The translations under genes were made by a program, and so were the position numbers. The notes beneath the pieces are model-generated. The model saw only the letters and a program-made list of their open reading frames with translations. It was not told the DNA's origin and searched no databases. From the NCBI RefSeq assembly GCF_000020325.1, contig NC_010730.1, forward strand, positions 758,501 to 822,500: a stretch of DNA of 64,000 bases. The letters are read 5' to 3'. This DNA is from Sulfurihydrogenibium sp. YO3AOP1 (GTDB lineage: Bacteria > Aquificota > Aquificia > Aquificales > Hydrogenothermaceae). Positions 52,306-60,297 of this stretch are shown piece after piece; position 1 is the first letter of the stretch, and each line of letters starts with the position of its first letter.

Positions 52306-53601
52306 ATGAAAAAAATATTGATTTTAACAACAAGCTTAATACCTTTGTTATCTTATGCAGAAGAAGCTAAAAAGTTAGATGTTGGTAACACAGCGTGGGT
52401 TCTTGTTGCAACTGCATTAGTCATGCTGATGACACCGGCAGGTCTTGCTTTATTTTACGGTGGAATGACAAGAACAAAAAATATCCTTAACACGATCGGA
52501 ATGAGCTTTTTAGCTTATTGTATTACTTCTGTAGTGTGGGTGCTATGGGGATACTCACTGGCTTTCGGAACGGATATTGGAGGAATAATAGGCAGCTTGG
52601 AAAATGTACTTTTAAATGGCATTTCTGTAAATGATATATGGTCAGTGGGAAATATTCCAACTTTATTATTTGTAGCATTTCAATTAACGTTTGCTGCAAT
52701 TACAGTAGCATTAGTCAGTGGTGCAGTTATTGAAAGAATGAAATTTGAGGCTTGGTTAGTATTTGTAATTCTTTGGATAACTCTTGTATATTCACCTGTT
52801 GCTCACTGGGTATGGGGTGGTGGATTTTTATCAAAGCTTGGATTATTAGACTTTGCAGGTGGAACGGTTGTAGAAACTGCTTCTGGAATATCAGGTCTTG
52901 TACTTGCACTATTATTGGGCAAAAGAAATGATTTTGGTAGAAAAGCAATCTTACCATCTTCTGTAGTTTTAACGGTTGCCGGAGCAGGTTTGTTATGGTT
53001 TAGCTGGCTTGGTTTTAATGCAGGCAGCGAGCTTAAAGCAGATGAAATAGCGGCATCTGCACTTTTGATAACTAATACAGCCGGAGCGCTTGGAACTTTA
53101 TCTTGGATGTTAGTAGAGTGGATAATTACAAAAAAGGCAACAATGCTTGGTGCAGCATCTGGAGCAGTGTCGGGACTTGTAGCAATTACACCGGCAGCCG
53201 GATTTGTAGGTTTAGGTGGAAGTATCATAATAGGTTTTGTTGCCGGAATTATAGGATTTATAGGCGTTTTTTGGTTAAAACATAGATTTAGATATGATGA
53301 TTCCTTAGATGTATTTGGAGTTCATGGATTAAACGGAATATGGGGAACATTGGCAACTGGTATTTTTGCAAATCCACAGGTTAATCCAGCTGGAGCTGGT
53401 TTGTTGTATGGAAATATAAAGCAGTTTTTTATACAAATTTTAGGTTTAGTGGCTGTAATCTTGTTTACTGGAATAATGACAGCTATTTTATACTTTATTA
53501 CATCAACTTTATCTCGTGGTGCAAGAGTTGATGAAGAGACGGAAGTTATGGGTCTTGATGAGGCAGTACATGGCGAAAGAGGCTTTGAGTTAAAAGGATG
53601 A
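52306..53601 (+). CDS. amt: Ammonium transporter (Amt family)
   Basis: The 431-residue protein has a signal-like first helix (ending LSYAEEAK) and 11 expected membrane helices. Amt motifs are present: NTAWVLVATALVMLMTPAGL, ALFYGGMTRTKN, FQLTFAAITVALVSGAV, HWVWGGGFLSKLGLLDFAGG and DVFGVHGLNGIWGTLATGIF, the last with the pore histidine. It imports ammonium, or ammonia after deprotonation. ATG 52306 follows AGAGGTGG; the frame is open to a TTG at 52279, which would lie at the transcription start. The NtrC and sigma-54 sites indicate control by nitrogen limitation. glnK is not adjacent. Confidence 0.96.
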   Translation: MKKILILTTSLIPLLSYAEEAKKLDVGNTAWVLVATALVMLMTPAGLALFYGGMTRTKNILNTIGMSFLAYCITSVVWVLWGYSLAFGTDIGGIIGSLENVLLNGISVNDIWSVGNIPTLLFVAFQLTFAAITVALVSGAVIERMKFEAWLVFVILWITLVYSPVAHWVWGGGFLSKLGLLDFAGGTVVETASGISGLVLALLLGKRNDFGRKAILPSSVVLTVAGAGLLWFSWLGFNAGSELKADEIAASALLITNTAGALGTLSWMLVEWIITKKATMLGAASGAVSGLVAITPAAGFVGLGGSIIIGFVAGIIGFIGVFWLKHRFRYDDSLDVFGVHGLNGIWGTLATGIFANPQVNPAGAGLLYGNIKQFFIQILGLVAVILFTGIMTAILYFITSTLSRGARVDEETEVMGLDEAVHGERGFELKG

Positions 53602-53937
53602 GATTTCTCGTTATAGTTTTGGCAAAAATTGAGAGTACTGTTAAAATTTTGACTAAGTCTAAAAATTAATCAACCTTTTGATTATCATTCTGCAGCGAGA
53701 CTGTTCCAAAAATCAAAGTTGTCATTCTGGGCGAAGCGAAGAATCTCCTTCCTTTCTAACTTTTAAAAGAGGAGATCCTTCGGACTTAAGTCTTCATGAT
53801 GACAAGTAAAAGTAGAGCTATATTTACATATCATTCTACAACTTACAAAAATTTTTATAACAGTCTTACAAAAATTTGACTTTCTTCCGTTAAAGATTTA
53901 TAATTATTAATAATAATTACTATTAAGGAGGAGTTAG
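53602..53937. repeat. Type II TIR element and flanking repeats
   Basis: An element at about 53697-53868 begins GAGACTGTTCCAAAAATC and ends with its degenerate inverse ATTTTTATAACAGTC. It contains GTCATTCTGGGCGAAGCGAA and GATCCTTCGGACTTAAGTC units. To its left, 53660-53696 carries the inverted AATTAATCAACCTTTTGATT tail seen at 20090 and 29744. The last 60 bases hold the ccpA-type gene's promoter. No gene seen. Confidence 0.6.
53898..53924 (+). promoter_or_regulatory. Possible PerR/Fur-type operator before the peroxidase gene
   Basis: TTATAATTATTAATAATAAT resembles the PerR box TTATAATnATTATAA. A related TTATAATAATAGTAAT (read on the minus strand) occurs at 57511-57525 upstream of the ZIP/redoxin operon. 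Such motifs are hard to tell from AT-rich background, so this is tentative. Confidence 0.35.
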
Positions 53938-54996
53938 ATGAAAAAATTAGCCATAGCTGGATTGGTTTCTACTGCTATCGTTGGTGTTGCTTCTTTTTCT
54001 ATTGCAGGACAAAAAATTAATGATAAGGATTTATTAAACCAAGCAAGAAACTACTTCCAACCATTACCAAAACAAATACCAGCACCATCAGATAATCCAA
54101 CAACAAAAGAAAAAATAGAACTTGGAAAGAAACTTTATTATGACCCAAGATTATCTTTAAGTGGTGTTATTAGCTGTAATACTTGCCACAACTTGGCAAC
54201 TTATGGAGTAGATGGTGTTGAAACATCCCTTGGACACAAGTTCCAAACAGGTGGAAAAAATGCACCAACTGTATTAAACGCAGGATTTCACATTGCACAA
54301 TTTTGGGATGGAAGAGCTAAGAATTTAGAAGAACAAGCAAAAGGACCAATCTTAAATCCTGTTGAAATGTCCATGCCAAACCCAGAAATTGTAATAGCAA
54401 GATTAAAATCTATTGATGCATATGTTGCAGAGTTTAAAAAAGCATTCCCACAAGATAAAGACCCTGTTACTTATGACAACGTAGCAAAAGCAATTGCTGC
54501 TTTTGAAAGAACCTTAGTTACACCATCAAGATTTGATGAATTTCTAAAAGGTAATACAAAGGCATTAACAGAAAAGGAAAAAGAAGGATTGAAATTATTT
54601 ATAGAAAAAGGTTGTGCATCTTGTCATAATGGTGTTGCAGTTGGTGGTGGTATGTTCCAAAAATTTGGAATTGTTAAACCATATCCATACCAAGACCCTA
54701 AGGACTTAGGTAGATACAATGTTACAAAAAATGAAGCAGACAAATATGTTTATAAAGTTCCATCTTTAAGAAACATAACAAGAACATATCCTTACTTCCA
54801 TGATGGAAAAGTTTGGGATATAAGAGAAGCTGTTAAAATAATGGGAGAAACACAACTTGGAATTAATCTAACAGAAGAAGAGGTTGATAAAATTGTTGCA
54901 TTCTTAGATTCTTTAACCGGAAAAATACCAGAAGATGCTTTAAAATTACCAGTTCTACCACCTTCTTCACCTAAGACACCAAAGCCTCAAATATAA
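53938..54996 (+). CDS. Di-haem cytochrome c peroxidase
   Basis: The 352-residue protein has a signal peptide ending SIAG (residue 24) and two c-type haem sites, C80-N-T-C-H84 and C226-A-S-C-H230. The family blocks LGKKLYYDPRLSLSGVISC, NAPTVLNAGFHIAQFWDGRA (in part), GPILNPVEMSMP and KVPSLRNITRTYPYFHDGKV are all present. It reduces hydrogen peroxide to water in the periplasm using electrons from small cytochromes. The C-terminal tail is proline-rich. AAGGAGGAG precedes the ATG. Confidence 0.94.
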   Translation: MKKLAIAGLVSTAIVGVASFSIAGQKINDKDLLNQARNYFQPLPKQIPAPSDNPTTKEKIELGKKLYYDPRLSLSGVISCNTCHNLATYGVDGVETSLGHKFQTGGKNAPTVLNAGFHIAQFWDGRAKNLEEQAKGPILNPVEMSMPNPEIVIARLKSIDAYVAEFKKAFPQDKDPVTYDNVAKAIAAFERTLVTPSRFDEFLKGNTKALTEKEKEGLKLFIEKGCASCHNGVAVGGGMFQKFGIVKPYPYQDPKDLGRYNVTKNEADKYVYKVPSLRNITRTYPYFHDGKVWDIREAVKIMGETQLGINLTEEEVDKIVAFLDSLTGKIPEDALKLPVLPPSSPKTPKPQI

Positions 54997-55005
54997 CAAT
55001 CCTTG

Positions 55006-55027
55006 CCCGGGAGCTTAAAGCTCCCGG
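55006..55027. terminator. Bidirectional hairpin between convergent genes
   Basis: CCGGGAGCT (55007-55015) pairs perfectly with AGCTCCCGG (55019-55027) around a 3-base loop. It can end both the peroxidase message and the minus-strand operon; the T-run is short on both sides. Confidence 0.75.
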
Positions 55028-55033
55028 ATTAAA

Positions 55034-55723
55034 TCATTTTATATCAAAATAGTCCTTTCCTCTGATAGCCCTATCGCTCCAACCTTGTTTTTCCCAATAT
55101 CCTTTATAATCATAACTAACGACTTCTATCTCTTTAATCCATTTAGCAGATTTATAACCCCACTTTTCAGGACACACAACCCTTAATGGATATCCATGGT
55201 CTAAATTTAAAGGCTTAAATAATCTTCCGTCTTCATCTGCGTTTATCTGATATACTAAGACTGGATTGTATTGATTGATATAATCAATTTCTATGCTTGT
55301 ATGATATCCGTCAAAAGACCTAAAAACAACTTCTTTACTGTTTTTCGATGGCTTTGATTTTTCTAATATTTTAGATAACAAAATTCCTTTAACTTTTATC
55401 TTCCCTATTTTATCACCTTTGGCATTAGAGACACATTCAAGGATCATATCTTTTTCTACAAAATCCATGCTTAAAATATCTTGATAGGTATATTCAAAGC
55501 TCTGCTGAACATTACCAAATACTTTTAATCTATAATTTTTTAAATCTAAATTTTTAACAGAATCTGGAATACCTTTAATATCAACAATGTAAAGCTTATC
55601 TTGCGGTGTATACTTAATCAAATCCACCGGCTTAGTCTTTTTAAAAGCATCTAAAATTCCTGCAAAGGATTCAAAAGGAAGTAAACCAAGACCAATTAAT
55701 TTCAATAAGTCTCTTCTGCTCAT
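55034..55723 (-). CDS. MsrP/sulfite-oxidase-like molybdopterin protein, Tat-exported
   Basis: The 229-residue protein has a twin-arginine signal SRRDLLKLIGLG. A sulfite-oxidase-type Mo domain follows, with the molybdenum-ligating cysteine C97 in MILECVSNAKG, then VVFRSFDGYHTSIEIDY, PLNLDHGYPLRVVCPEKWGYKSAKWIKEIE (in parts). It belongs to the YedY/MsrP-like set without a dimerisation domain. MsrP repairs methionine sulfoxide in periplasmic proteins, but sulfite or another oxide could also be its substrate. It is last in a five-gene operon, 9 bp after a small di-His membrane protein that might pass electrons to it. Confidence 0.85.
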   Translation of the reverse strand: MSRRDLLKLIGLGLLPFESFAGILDAFKKTKPVDLIKYTPQDKLYIVDIKGIPDSVKNLDLKNYRLKVFGNVQQSFEYTYQDILSMDFVEKDMILECVSNAKGDKIGKIKVKGILLSKILEKSKPSKNSKEVVFRSFDGYHTSIEIDYINQYNPVLVYQINADEDGRLFKPLNLDHGYPLRVVCPEKWGYKSAKWIKEIEVVSYDYKGYWEKQGWSDRAIRGKDYFDIK

Positions 55724-55732
55724 AGCTATCTC

Positions 55733-56020
55733 CTATTTAAAATGCAAAAATATAAGAAAGATAAAAATTAGAATATTGAGAGTCAGAACAAGTTTATAGT
55801 CAAAATATCTTTTTAATGTAAATGTGGTATGGAATAAAATCAGAATATATAATAAAATCGGAAGTATATTTACATGAAGCCAGTAAACATCACCTCTTTC
55901 TAAAAGGTTAAAAAATAATGCCGAAATCTCTCTTGGTTTTTCTATCCAGTATCCAGTAATGCTTTCTAATAGAAATATTGCATATAAAAAAATGGACAAT
56001 AAAAGAAAAGCTTTTCTCAT
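55733..56020 (-). CDS. 95-residue membrane protein, possible haem b electron carrier
   Basis: Three hydrophobic segments are visible (about 4-22, 48-68, 74-93). The middle one reads WLHVNILPILLYILILFHTTF, placing two histidines 15 residues apart in one helix. This resembles small cytochrome b-type subunits but is not proof of haem binding. It overlaps the Cys-rich peptide gene upstream (ATGA) and precedes the MsrP-like Mo enzyme, so it may replace the missing MsrQ as its membrane partner. I recognise no named family. Confidence 0.6.
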   Translation of the reverse strand: MRKAFLLLSIFLYAIFLLESITGYWIEKPREISALFFNLLERGDVYWLHVNILPILLYILILFHTTFTLKRYFDYKLVLTLNILIFIFLIFLHFK

Positions 56021-56172
56021 TTTATCTCAATCTTTTTTATGCTTTCACAGCCTTCTGAAAGGTTGCAGGCTGCACACTTGCCTTTTTGAATATCTTTTTT
56101 AAATTTCTTATACAAAAAATAAGAAGCTATTAAAAATAACACTATTCCAAATAGATAACTAAAAATATCCAT
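56017..56172 (-). CDS. 51-residue Cys-rich membrane peptide (FeoB-associated type)
   Basis: An N-terminal membrane helix (SYLFGIVLFLIASYFLY) is followed by a basic stretch and KGKCAACNLSEGC, i.e. C-x2-C-x5-C. This layout matches the FeoB-associated cysteine-rich membrane protein family. The ATG has AAGGAGAGG upstream, and the stop overlaps the next gene's start. FeoB itself is not present; a ZIP transporter precedes it instead, suggesting a metal-handling role. Confidence 0.7.
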   Translation of the reverse strand: MDIFSYLFGIVLFLIASYFLYKKFKKDIQKGKCAACNLSEGCESIKKIEIK

Positions 56173-56212
56173 TTTCCTCTCCTTAACCTTTTTGTAATAT
56201 AAATTTACTTTG

Positions 56213-56998
56213 TTAATATTTGTTTTCTATGATAAAACTGTGTCTAAAATCATCATAAAAATAAACCCGGGCTATTAGACCAAGGGTCGCCTCCGTCTCA
56301 TAGCCTTTTTTATGAGTTTCCGGTATCATCTCTTTGCTTACAATAAAGAGCATTGCTCCACCTGCAAAGGCAAGACCAAAGGGTAGTATATAGTTTGAAA
56401 TTGTAAATATAGCGATCGCAACCAGTCCGCCTATTGGTTCAACCAATCCTGTCAAAAGTGATACAAAAATAGACTTTTTAATAGAAAAGCCCTTTAAGTG
56501 AAGTGCTAAGGCAACCGCCATACCCTCCGGAATATTTTGAACACCTATACCAAAAGCTAAGGATATTCCGCCGTATATATCACCCTTAAAAAACCCTAAG
56601 GCTGAAGACATACCTTCAGGAAAGTTGTGAATTGTGATTGCCAAAACAAAAAGCCACATTTTCTTTAAAGCTTTTGCATCAGAATTTTCATAAATCTTCA
56701 AAAAATAATCTTCCGGTATCAATTTGTCCAAGATTAAAAATAAAAAAGTTCCGCATAAAATTCCAAAAGAAATAAAAAATACGTTAAAGGGTTTGTGAAA
56801 GGCATTTTCTGAGATGCTTAAAGCTGGAATTATCAAAGAGAAAACTGAAGCTGCTAACATTATTCCAGCACTAAACCCAAGGAGAACATCTTGAACTTTT
56901 GGACTTATTTTTCTACCAATCAAAACAGGAAAGGCACCTATAACAGTAGCCAGTCCTGCAAACAAACTTCCTAAGAATGCATAAAAATAAAGATTCAT
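56213..56998 (-). CDS. ZIP-family divalent metal transporter
   Basis: The 261-residue protein has about eight membrane segments and the two ZIP metal-site helices: HNFPEGMSSALGFF (about 123-136) and GIGVQNIPEGMAVALALHL (about 150-168). The GufA/ZupT-like start GLATVIGAFPVLIGRKIS is also present. It should import zinc, iron or manganese. The second site has QNIPEG, where many members have HNIPEG, so selectivity may differ. Its start overlaps the redoxin gene stop by 4 bp. Confidence 0.88.
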   Translation of the reverse strand: MNLYFYAFLGSLFAGLATVIGAFPVLIGRKISPKVQDVLLGFSAGIMLAASVFSLIIPALSISENAFHKPFNVFFISFGILCGTFLFLILDKLIPEDYFLKIYENSDAKALKKMWLFVLAITIHNFPEGMSSALGFFKGDIYGGISLAFGIGVQNIPEGMAVALALHLKGFSIKKSIFVSLLTGLVEPIGGLVAIAIFTISNYILPFGLAFAGGAMLFIVSKEMIPETHKKGYETEATLGLIARVYFYDDFRHSFIIENKY

Positions 56999-57486
56999 TT
57001 TATTAGGTTTTTAATGTTTTCCTCTATTTTCTTTAAGTCTCTTGCAGTTACCATTATGTTTTTTATCGTTCCGTCTTTATCAATAAATACAATGTAAGGA
57101 ACATCTACTTTTTCTATAGAATATGCTTTAATTGAATCACTTCCGGCCAGCCATACTGGAAAATCAAAATGAAGCAACTTTTTAGCCTCCTTTACTTCTT
57201 TATCATCAGATACACTGAGTAGCGGTGCAATAAGAATGATTTTATCCTTATATTTTTTACCAATTTTATTTATTTCTGGTAATACCTTATAAGTATCTAC
57301 ATCGCCAATAGCCCAGTATACAACCACAACTGACTTACCTTTTCCTGCCACATCAGAAAGCTTTACAATTTTACCCTTTTCATCTTTTCCATACACATCA
57401 ATAAACTTTTTGCCAATCAAATCTTCTGGATTTGCCGCAAAAGCTGATGCCACTACAAGCATTAACCCAATAAAAACTTTTTTCAT
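56995..57486 (-). CDS. Exported TlpA/redoxin-fold protein without cysteines
   Basis: The 163-residue protein has a signal peptide ending AFAA. A thioredoxin-like fold follows, LIGKKFIDVYGKDEKGKIVK, VVVVYWAIGDVDTYKVLPEI and VDVPYIVFIDKDGTIKNI with the cis-Pro. Where TlpA proteins have WCxxC there is WAIGD, and the whole protein has no cysteine at all. It cannot act as a thiol redox enzyme and may be a structural or binding derivative. It leads the operon redoxin-ZIP-Cys peptide-membrane peptide-Mo enzyme. Confidence 0.8.
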   Translation of the reverse strand: MKKVFIGLMLVVASAFAANPEDLIGKKFIDVYGKDEKGKIVKLSDVAGKGKSVVVVYWAIGDVDTYKVLPEINKIGKKYKDKIILIAPLLSVSDDKEVKEAKKLLHFDFPVWLAGSDSIKAYSIEKVDVPYIVFIDKDGTIKNIMVTARDLKKIEENIKNLIK

Positions 57487-57605
57487 GATATATCTCCTTT
57501 ATTAAAAATGATTACTATTATTATAATTCTATCTAATATTTTAAAATGAGATTAATCAGTGTAATATATTTTATATCCAAATTTTCGTATGAAGGTTGAA
57601 AAGCA

Positions 57606-58004
57606 ATGTTAATAACCATTAACTTAAGAACTAAAAGTCATACAGATTTTATTGATATTACAGACTTAATAAGTCAGGCTATCTCGGAGAGTAAAGTAGA
57701 CTCTGGCATTTGCACTGTATATGTGCCACATACAACGGCTGGTGTTTTTATAAATGAAAATGCTGACCCTGATGTTGTTTATGATGTAAAAAATCATCTT
57801 GAAAAACTTGTTCCATGGATGAATAATTACAAACATATTGAAGGCAACGCTGCTGCACACATAAAATCTATTCTCACAGGCAACAGTATAAATATTATTA
57901 TAGAAAATGGAAGACTGCTGCTTGGAACATGGCAAGGTGTATTTTTTGCAGAGTTTGACGGACCAAGAAATAGAAAAGTGTATATCAAAATATTGAGAGG
58001 TTGA
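57606..58004 (+). CDS. YjbQ/UPF0047 family protein
   Basis: The 132-residue single-domain protein has the family core SGICTVYVPHTTAGVFINENADPDVVYD (in part), then NAAAHIKSILTG and LLLGTWQGVFFAEFDGPRNR with conserved His, Trp-Gln and Glu-Phe. Some members can replace thiamine phosphate synthase in vivo, but the true role is not settled. The ribosome-binding sequence is weak. It starts a plus-strand set YjbQ-AguB-CutA-slipin with 1-11 bp gaps. Confidence 0.9.
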   Translation: MLITINLRTKSHTDFIDITDLISQAISESKVDSGICTVYVPHTTAGVFINENADPDVVYDVKNHLEKLVPWMNNYKHIEGNAAAHIKSILTGNSINIIIENGRLLLGTWQGVFFAEFDGPRNRKVYIKILRG

Positions 58005-58005
58005 A

Positions 58006-58893
58006 ATGGATAAAGTAAATGTAGGCTTGATTCAAATGAAATGTAGCGATGATGTAGAAGAAAATTTTGAAAAAACCTTAGAAAAAATTAAAGACCTTGC
58101 AAGAAATGGAGCTAACATTATCTGTACTCAAGAGCTTTTTAAGTCTAAATATTTCTGTCAAGTTGAAGATTGGTCTTATTTTAAGCTTGCAGAAGAAATA
58201 AATGAAAATTCTAAGACTATAAAAACCTTACAAACAATGGCAAAAGATTTAAAAGTTGTGATAATAGCATCTTTGTTTGAGAAAAGAACAGAAGGAATTT
58301 ATCACAATACAGCGGTAGTAATTGATGCTGACGGAAGTTATCTTGGAAAATACAGAAAAATGCATATCCCGGATGACCCACATTTTTATGAAAAGTTTTA
58401 TTTTACTCCCGGAGACCTTGGATACAAAACTTTTAAAACAAAGTATGCGGATATTGGCATTTTGATCTGCTGGGACCAATGGTATCCAGAAGCTGCAAGG
58501 TTAACCGCATTATCAGGTGCTAAAATTCTATTTTACCCAACTGCTATAGGATGGCTTCCATCGGAAAAAGAAGAGTTTGGAAATTCTCAGTATAACGCAT
58601 GGGAAACAATCCAAAGGTCTCATGCAGTAGCCAACGGCTGTTATGCAGTGGCGATTAATAGAGTCGGTTATGAAGAAAGCCCTGACGGAAATGAAGGAAT
58701 AGAGTTTTGGGGTCAAAGCTTTGTATCAAATCCTTACGGAGAACTTCTTGTTAAAGGCTCTGTAGATAAAGAAGAAAACATCATTTGTGAAGTAGATTTA
58801 TCAATCATAGATTCAGTTAGAACTACTTGGCCATTTTTTAGAGATAGAAGAATAGACAGCTATCAAGATATTACAAAAAGATTTATTGACTAA
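58006..58893 (+). CDS. aguB: N-carbamoylputrescine amidohydrolase (nitrilase superfamily)
   Basis: The 295-residue protein has the Glu-Lys-Cys triad at E43 (ICTQELFKSKYFCQ), K118 (GKYRKMHIPDDP) and C155 (LICWDQWYPEAAR). The FCQVED segment and the long FYEKFYFTPGDLGY are typical of AguB. It converts N-carbamoylputrescine to putrescine, the last step of the agmatine route to polyamines. Agmatine deiminase is not next to it. GAGAGG precedes the ATG. Confidence 0.93.
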   Translation: MDKVNVGLIQMKCSDDVEENFEKTLEKIKDLARNGANIICTQELFKSKYFCQVEDWSYFKLAEEINENSKTIKTLQTMAKDLKVVIIASLFEKRTEGIYHNTAVVIDADGSYLGKYRKMHIPDDPHFYEKFYFTPGDLGYKTFKTKYADIGILICWDQWYPEAARLTALSGAKILFYPTAIGWLPSEKEEFGNSQYNAWETIQRSHAVANGCYAVAINRVGYEESPDGNEGIEFWGQSFVSNPYGELLVKGSVDKEENIICEVDLSIIDSVRTTWPFFRDRRIDSYQDITKRFID

Positions 58894-58904
58894 AGGAGGA
58901 AGGC

Positions 58905-59219
58905 ATGGAGTATATAGTTATACTAATAACCACTCCATCTAAGGAAGAAGCAGAAAAAATAGCAAACTATTTAGTAGAGAATCATATTGTGGCATGTGTA
59001 AATATAGTTGAAAAAGTAAATTCCGTATTCTTTTGGCAAGGAAACATAGAAAAAGCAGAAGAGTCTTTGATGATTATAAAGACAAAAAAAGGCGTATTTA
59101 AAAAACTAATAGAAGAAGTAAGAAAGATGCATAGTTATACTGTTCCGGAGATTATAGCACTGCCAATTATTGATGGCTTTGAAGATTATTTAAAATGGAT
59201 TGAGGAGACTGTAGCTTGA
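58905..59219 (+). CDS. cutA: CutA-family protein
   Basis: The 104-residue protein is the full CutA1 length: [70 protein letters not shown] and YLKWIEETV. CutA forms very stable trimers; it was linked to metal tolerance, but its biochemical function is still unclear. AAAGGAGG precedes the ATG. Confidence 0.96.
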   Translation: MEYIVILITTPSKEEAEKIANYLVENHIVACVNIVEKVNSVFFWQGNIEKAEESLMIIKTKKGVFKKLIEEVRKMHSYTVPEIIALPIIDGFEDYLKWIEETVA

Positions 59220-59323
59220 AAGATTTAATTATTTTTATTATTTTTGCTGTTGTAATGTTTCTATCGATCGTTGGAATTAATAAAGTTGTATTAATAATAC
59301 AAAGTTTGGGAGGTGTTTTTGCT

Positions 59324-60103
59324 ATGGCTGGATTTATACCTGTTTTAGTTGTATTAGCCATTATCTTTTTGGCAACTTCAGTCAGAATAATTAATGAGTA
59401 TGAAAGGGCTGTTGTTTTTAGACTTGGTAGAGTTTTAGGAAGACCAAAAGGTCCGGGAATGTTTATTTTAATTCCTTTCATTGATAAGATGGTTAAAGTG
59501 GATTTAAGGGTTGTTACTATGGATGTTCCACCACAGGATGTAATAACAAAAGATAACATATCTGTACAAGTGGACGCAGTTGTCTATTTTAAAGTTGTAG
59601 ACCCTATCAAAGCCGTTATAAATGTAGAAAATTATTTTTATGCAGTATCTAAAATATCTCAAACTACATTAAGAAGTATATGCGGTCAAGCTGAGTTTGA
59701 TGAGCTTTTATCTCAAAGAGAAAAAATTAATTCAAAACTTCAGGAAATAATAGACCAAGAAACAGACCAATGGGGAATTAAAGTTATAACTGTTGAATTA
59801 AAAAGAATAGACATTCCAGAGGAACTAAAAAGAGCAATTGCAAGACAAGCAGAGGCAGAAAGAGAAAGAAGGGCAAAAGTCATTCAAGCGGAGGCAGAAT
59901 ATCAAGCAGCGCAAAAGCTTACAGAAGCTGCAGAAATGCTTGCTAAACAGCCAATAGCATTGCAGTTAAGATATTTAGAAACATTATCAACAGTTGGTCA
60001 ATACAACTCCAATACTATAGTTTTACCACTACCTATGGAATTATTTGAAATATTTAAAAATTCTAAAATTAACAAATCTGAAGAAAAACGAGAAAGTGAA
60101 TAA
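59324..60103 (+). CDS. Slipin (stomatin/SPFH family)
   Basis: A membrane helix (about 4-20 from this start) is followed by the SPFH domain: [52 protein letters not shown] and [12 protein letters not shown]. The coiled tail [19 protein letters not shown] and the slipin ending [14 protein letters not shown] complete it. It organises membrane microdomains as oligomers. ATG 59324 has GGGAGGTG upstream and gives the usual 259 residues. The frame is also open from TTG 59216, overlapping the cutA stop, which would add 36 hydrophobic residues; both starts may be used. NfeD is absent. Confidence 0.9.
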   Translation: MAGFIPVLVVLAIIFLATSVRIINEYERAVVFRLGRVLGRPKGPGMFILIPFIDKMVKVDLRVVTMDVPPQDVITKDNISVQVDAVVYFKVVDPIKAVINVENYFYAVSKISQTTLRSICGQAEFDELLSQREKINSKLQEIIDQETDQWGIKVITVELKRIDIPEELKRAIARQAEAERERRAKVIQAEAEYQAAQKLTEAAEMLAKQPIALQLRYLETLSTVGQYNSNTIVLPLPMELFEIFKNSKINKSEEKRESE

Positions 60104-60297
60104 GCAATATTGGGAGGAGGTACATGATAATAATTAAGACATAAAAACGGTTTCTATTTTCAACTTTTCTGCTTTGCTATCATTTAGCTTTATTATTGAC
60201 ACGATCTTCTAAGCCCAAATTAATTATGATAAATCCTATTGTTAAACTTCTTGCAGTTATCTAAGATTTTAAACAAAATAAAAGTACAGAGGTTATC
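60104..60297. other. Intergenic gap with a tiny translated-looking frame
   Basis: GGGAGGAGGTACATG at 60111-60125 is a strong ribosome-binding site with ATG, but the frame stops after six codons. This could be a decayed gene or a chance match. The rest is AT-rich, with no repeat units and no recognisable gene. Confidence 0.4.

Noticed and set aside
52803..53228. 141-codon minus-strand frame
   Set aside because: It is antisense to amt; its Pro/Ala-rich product mirrors the Gly/Ala-rich transporter codons.
60111..60145. Leader peptide after a strong ribosome-binding site
   Set aside because: Only six codons before a stop, with no attenuator hairpin or biosynthetic gene downstream; kept only as a note on the gap.
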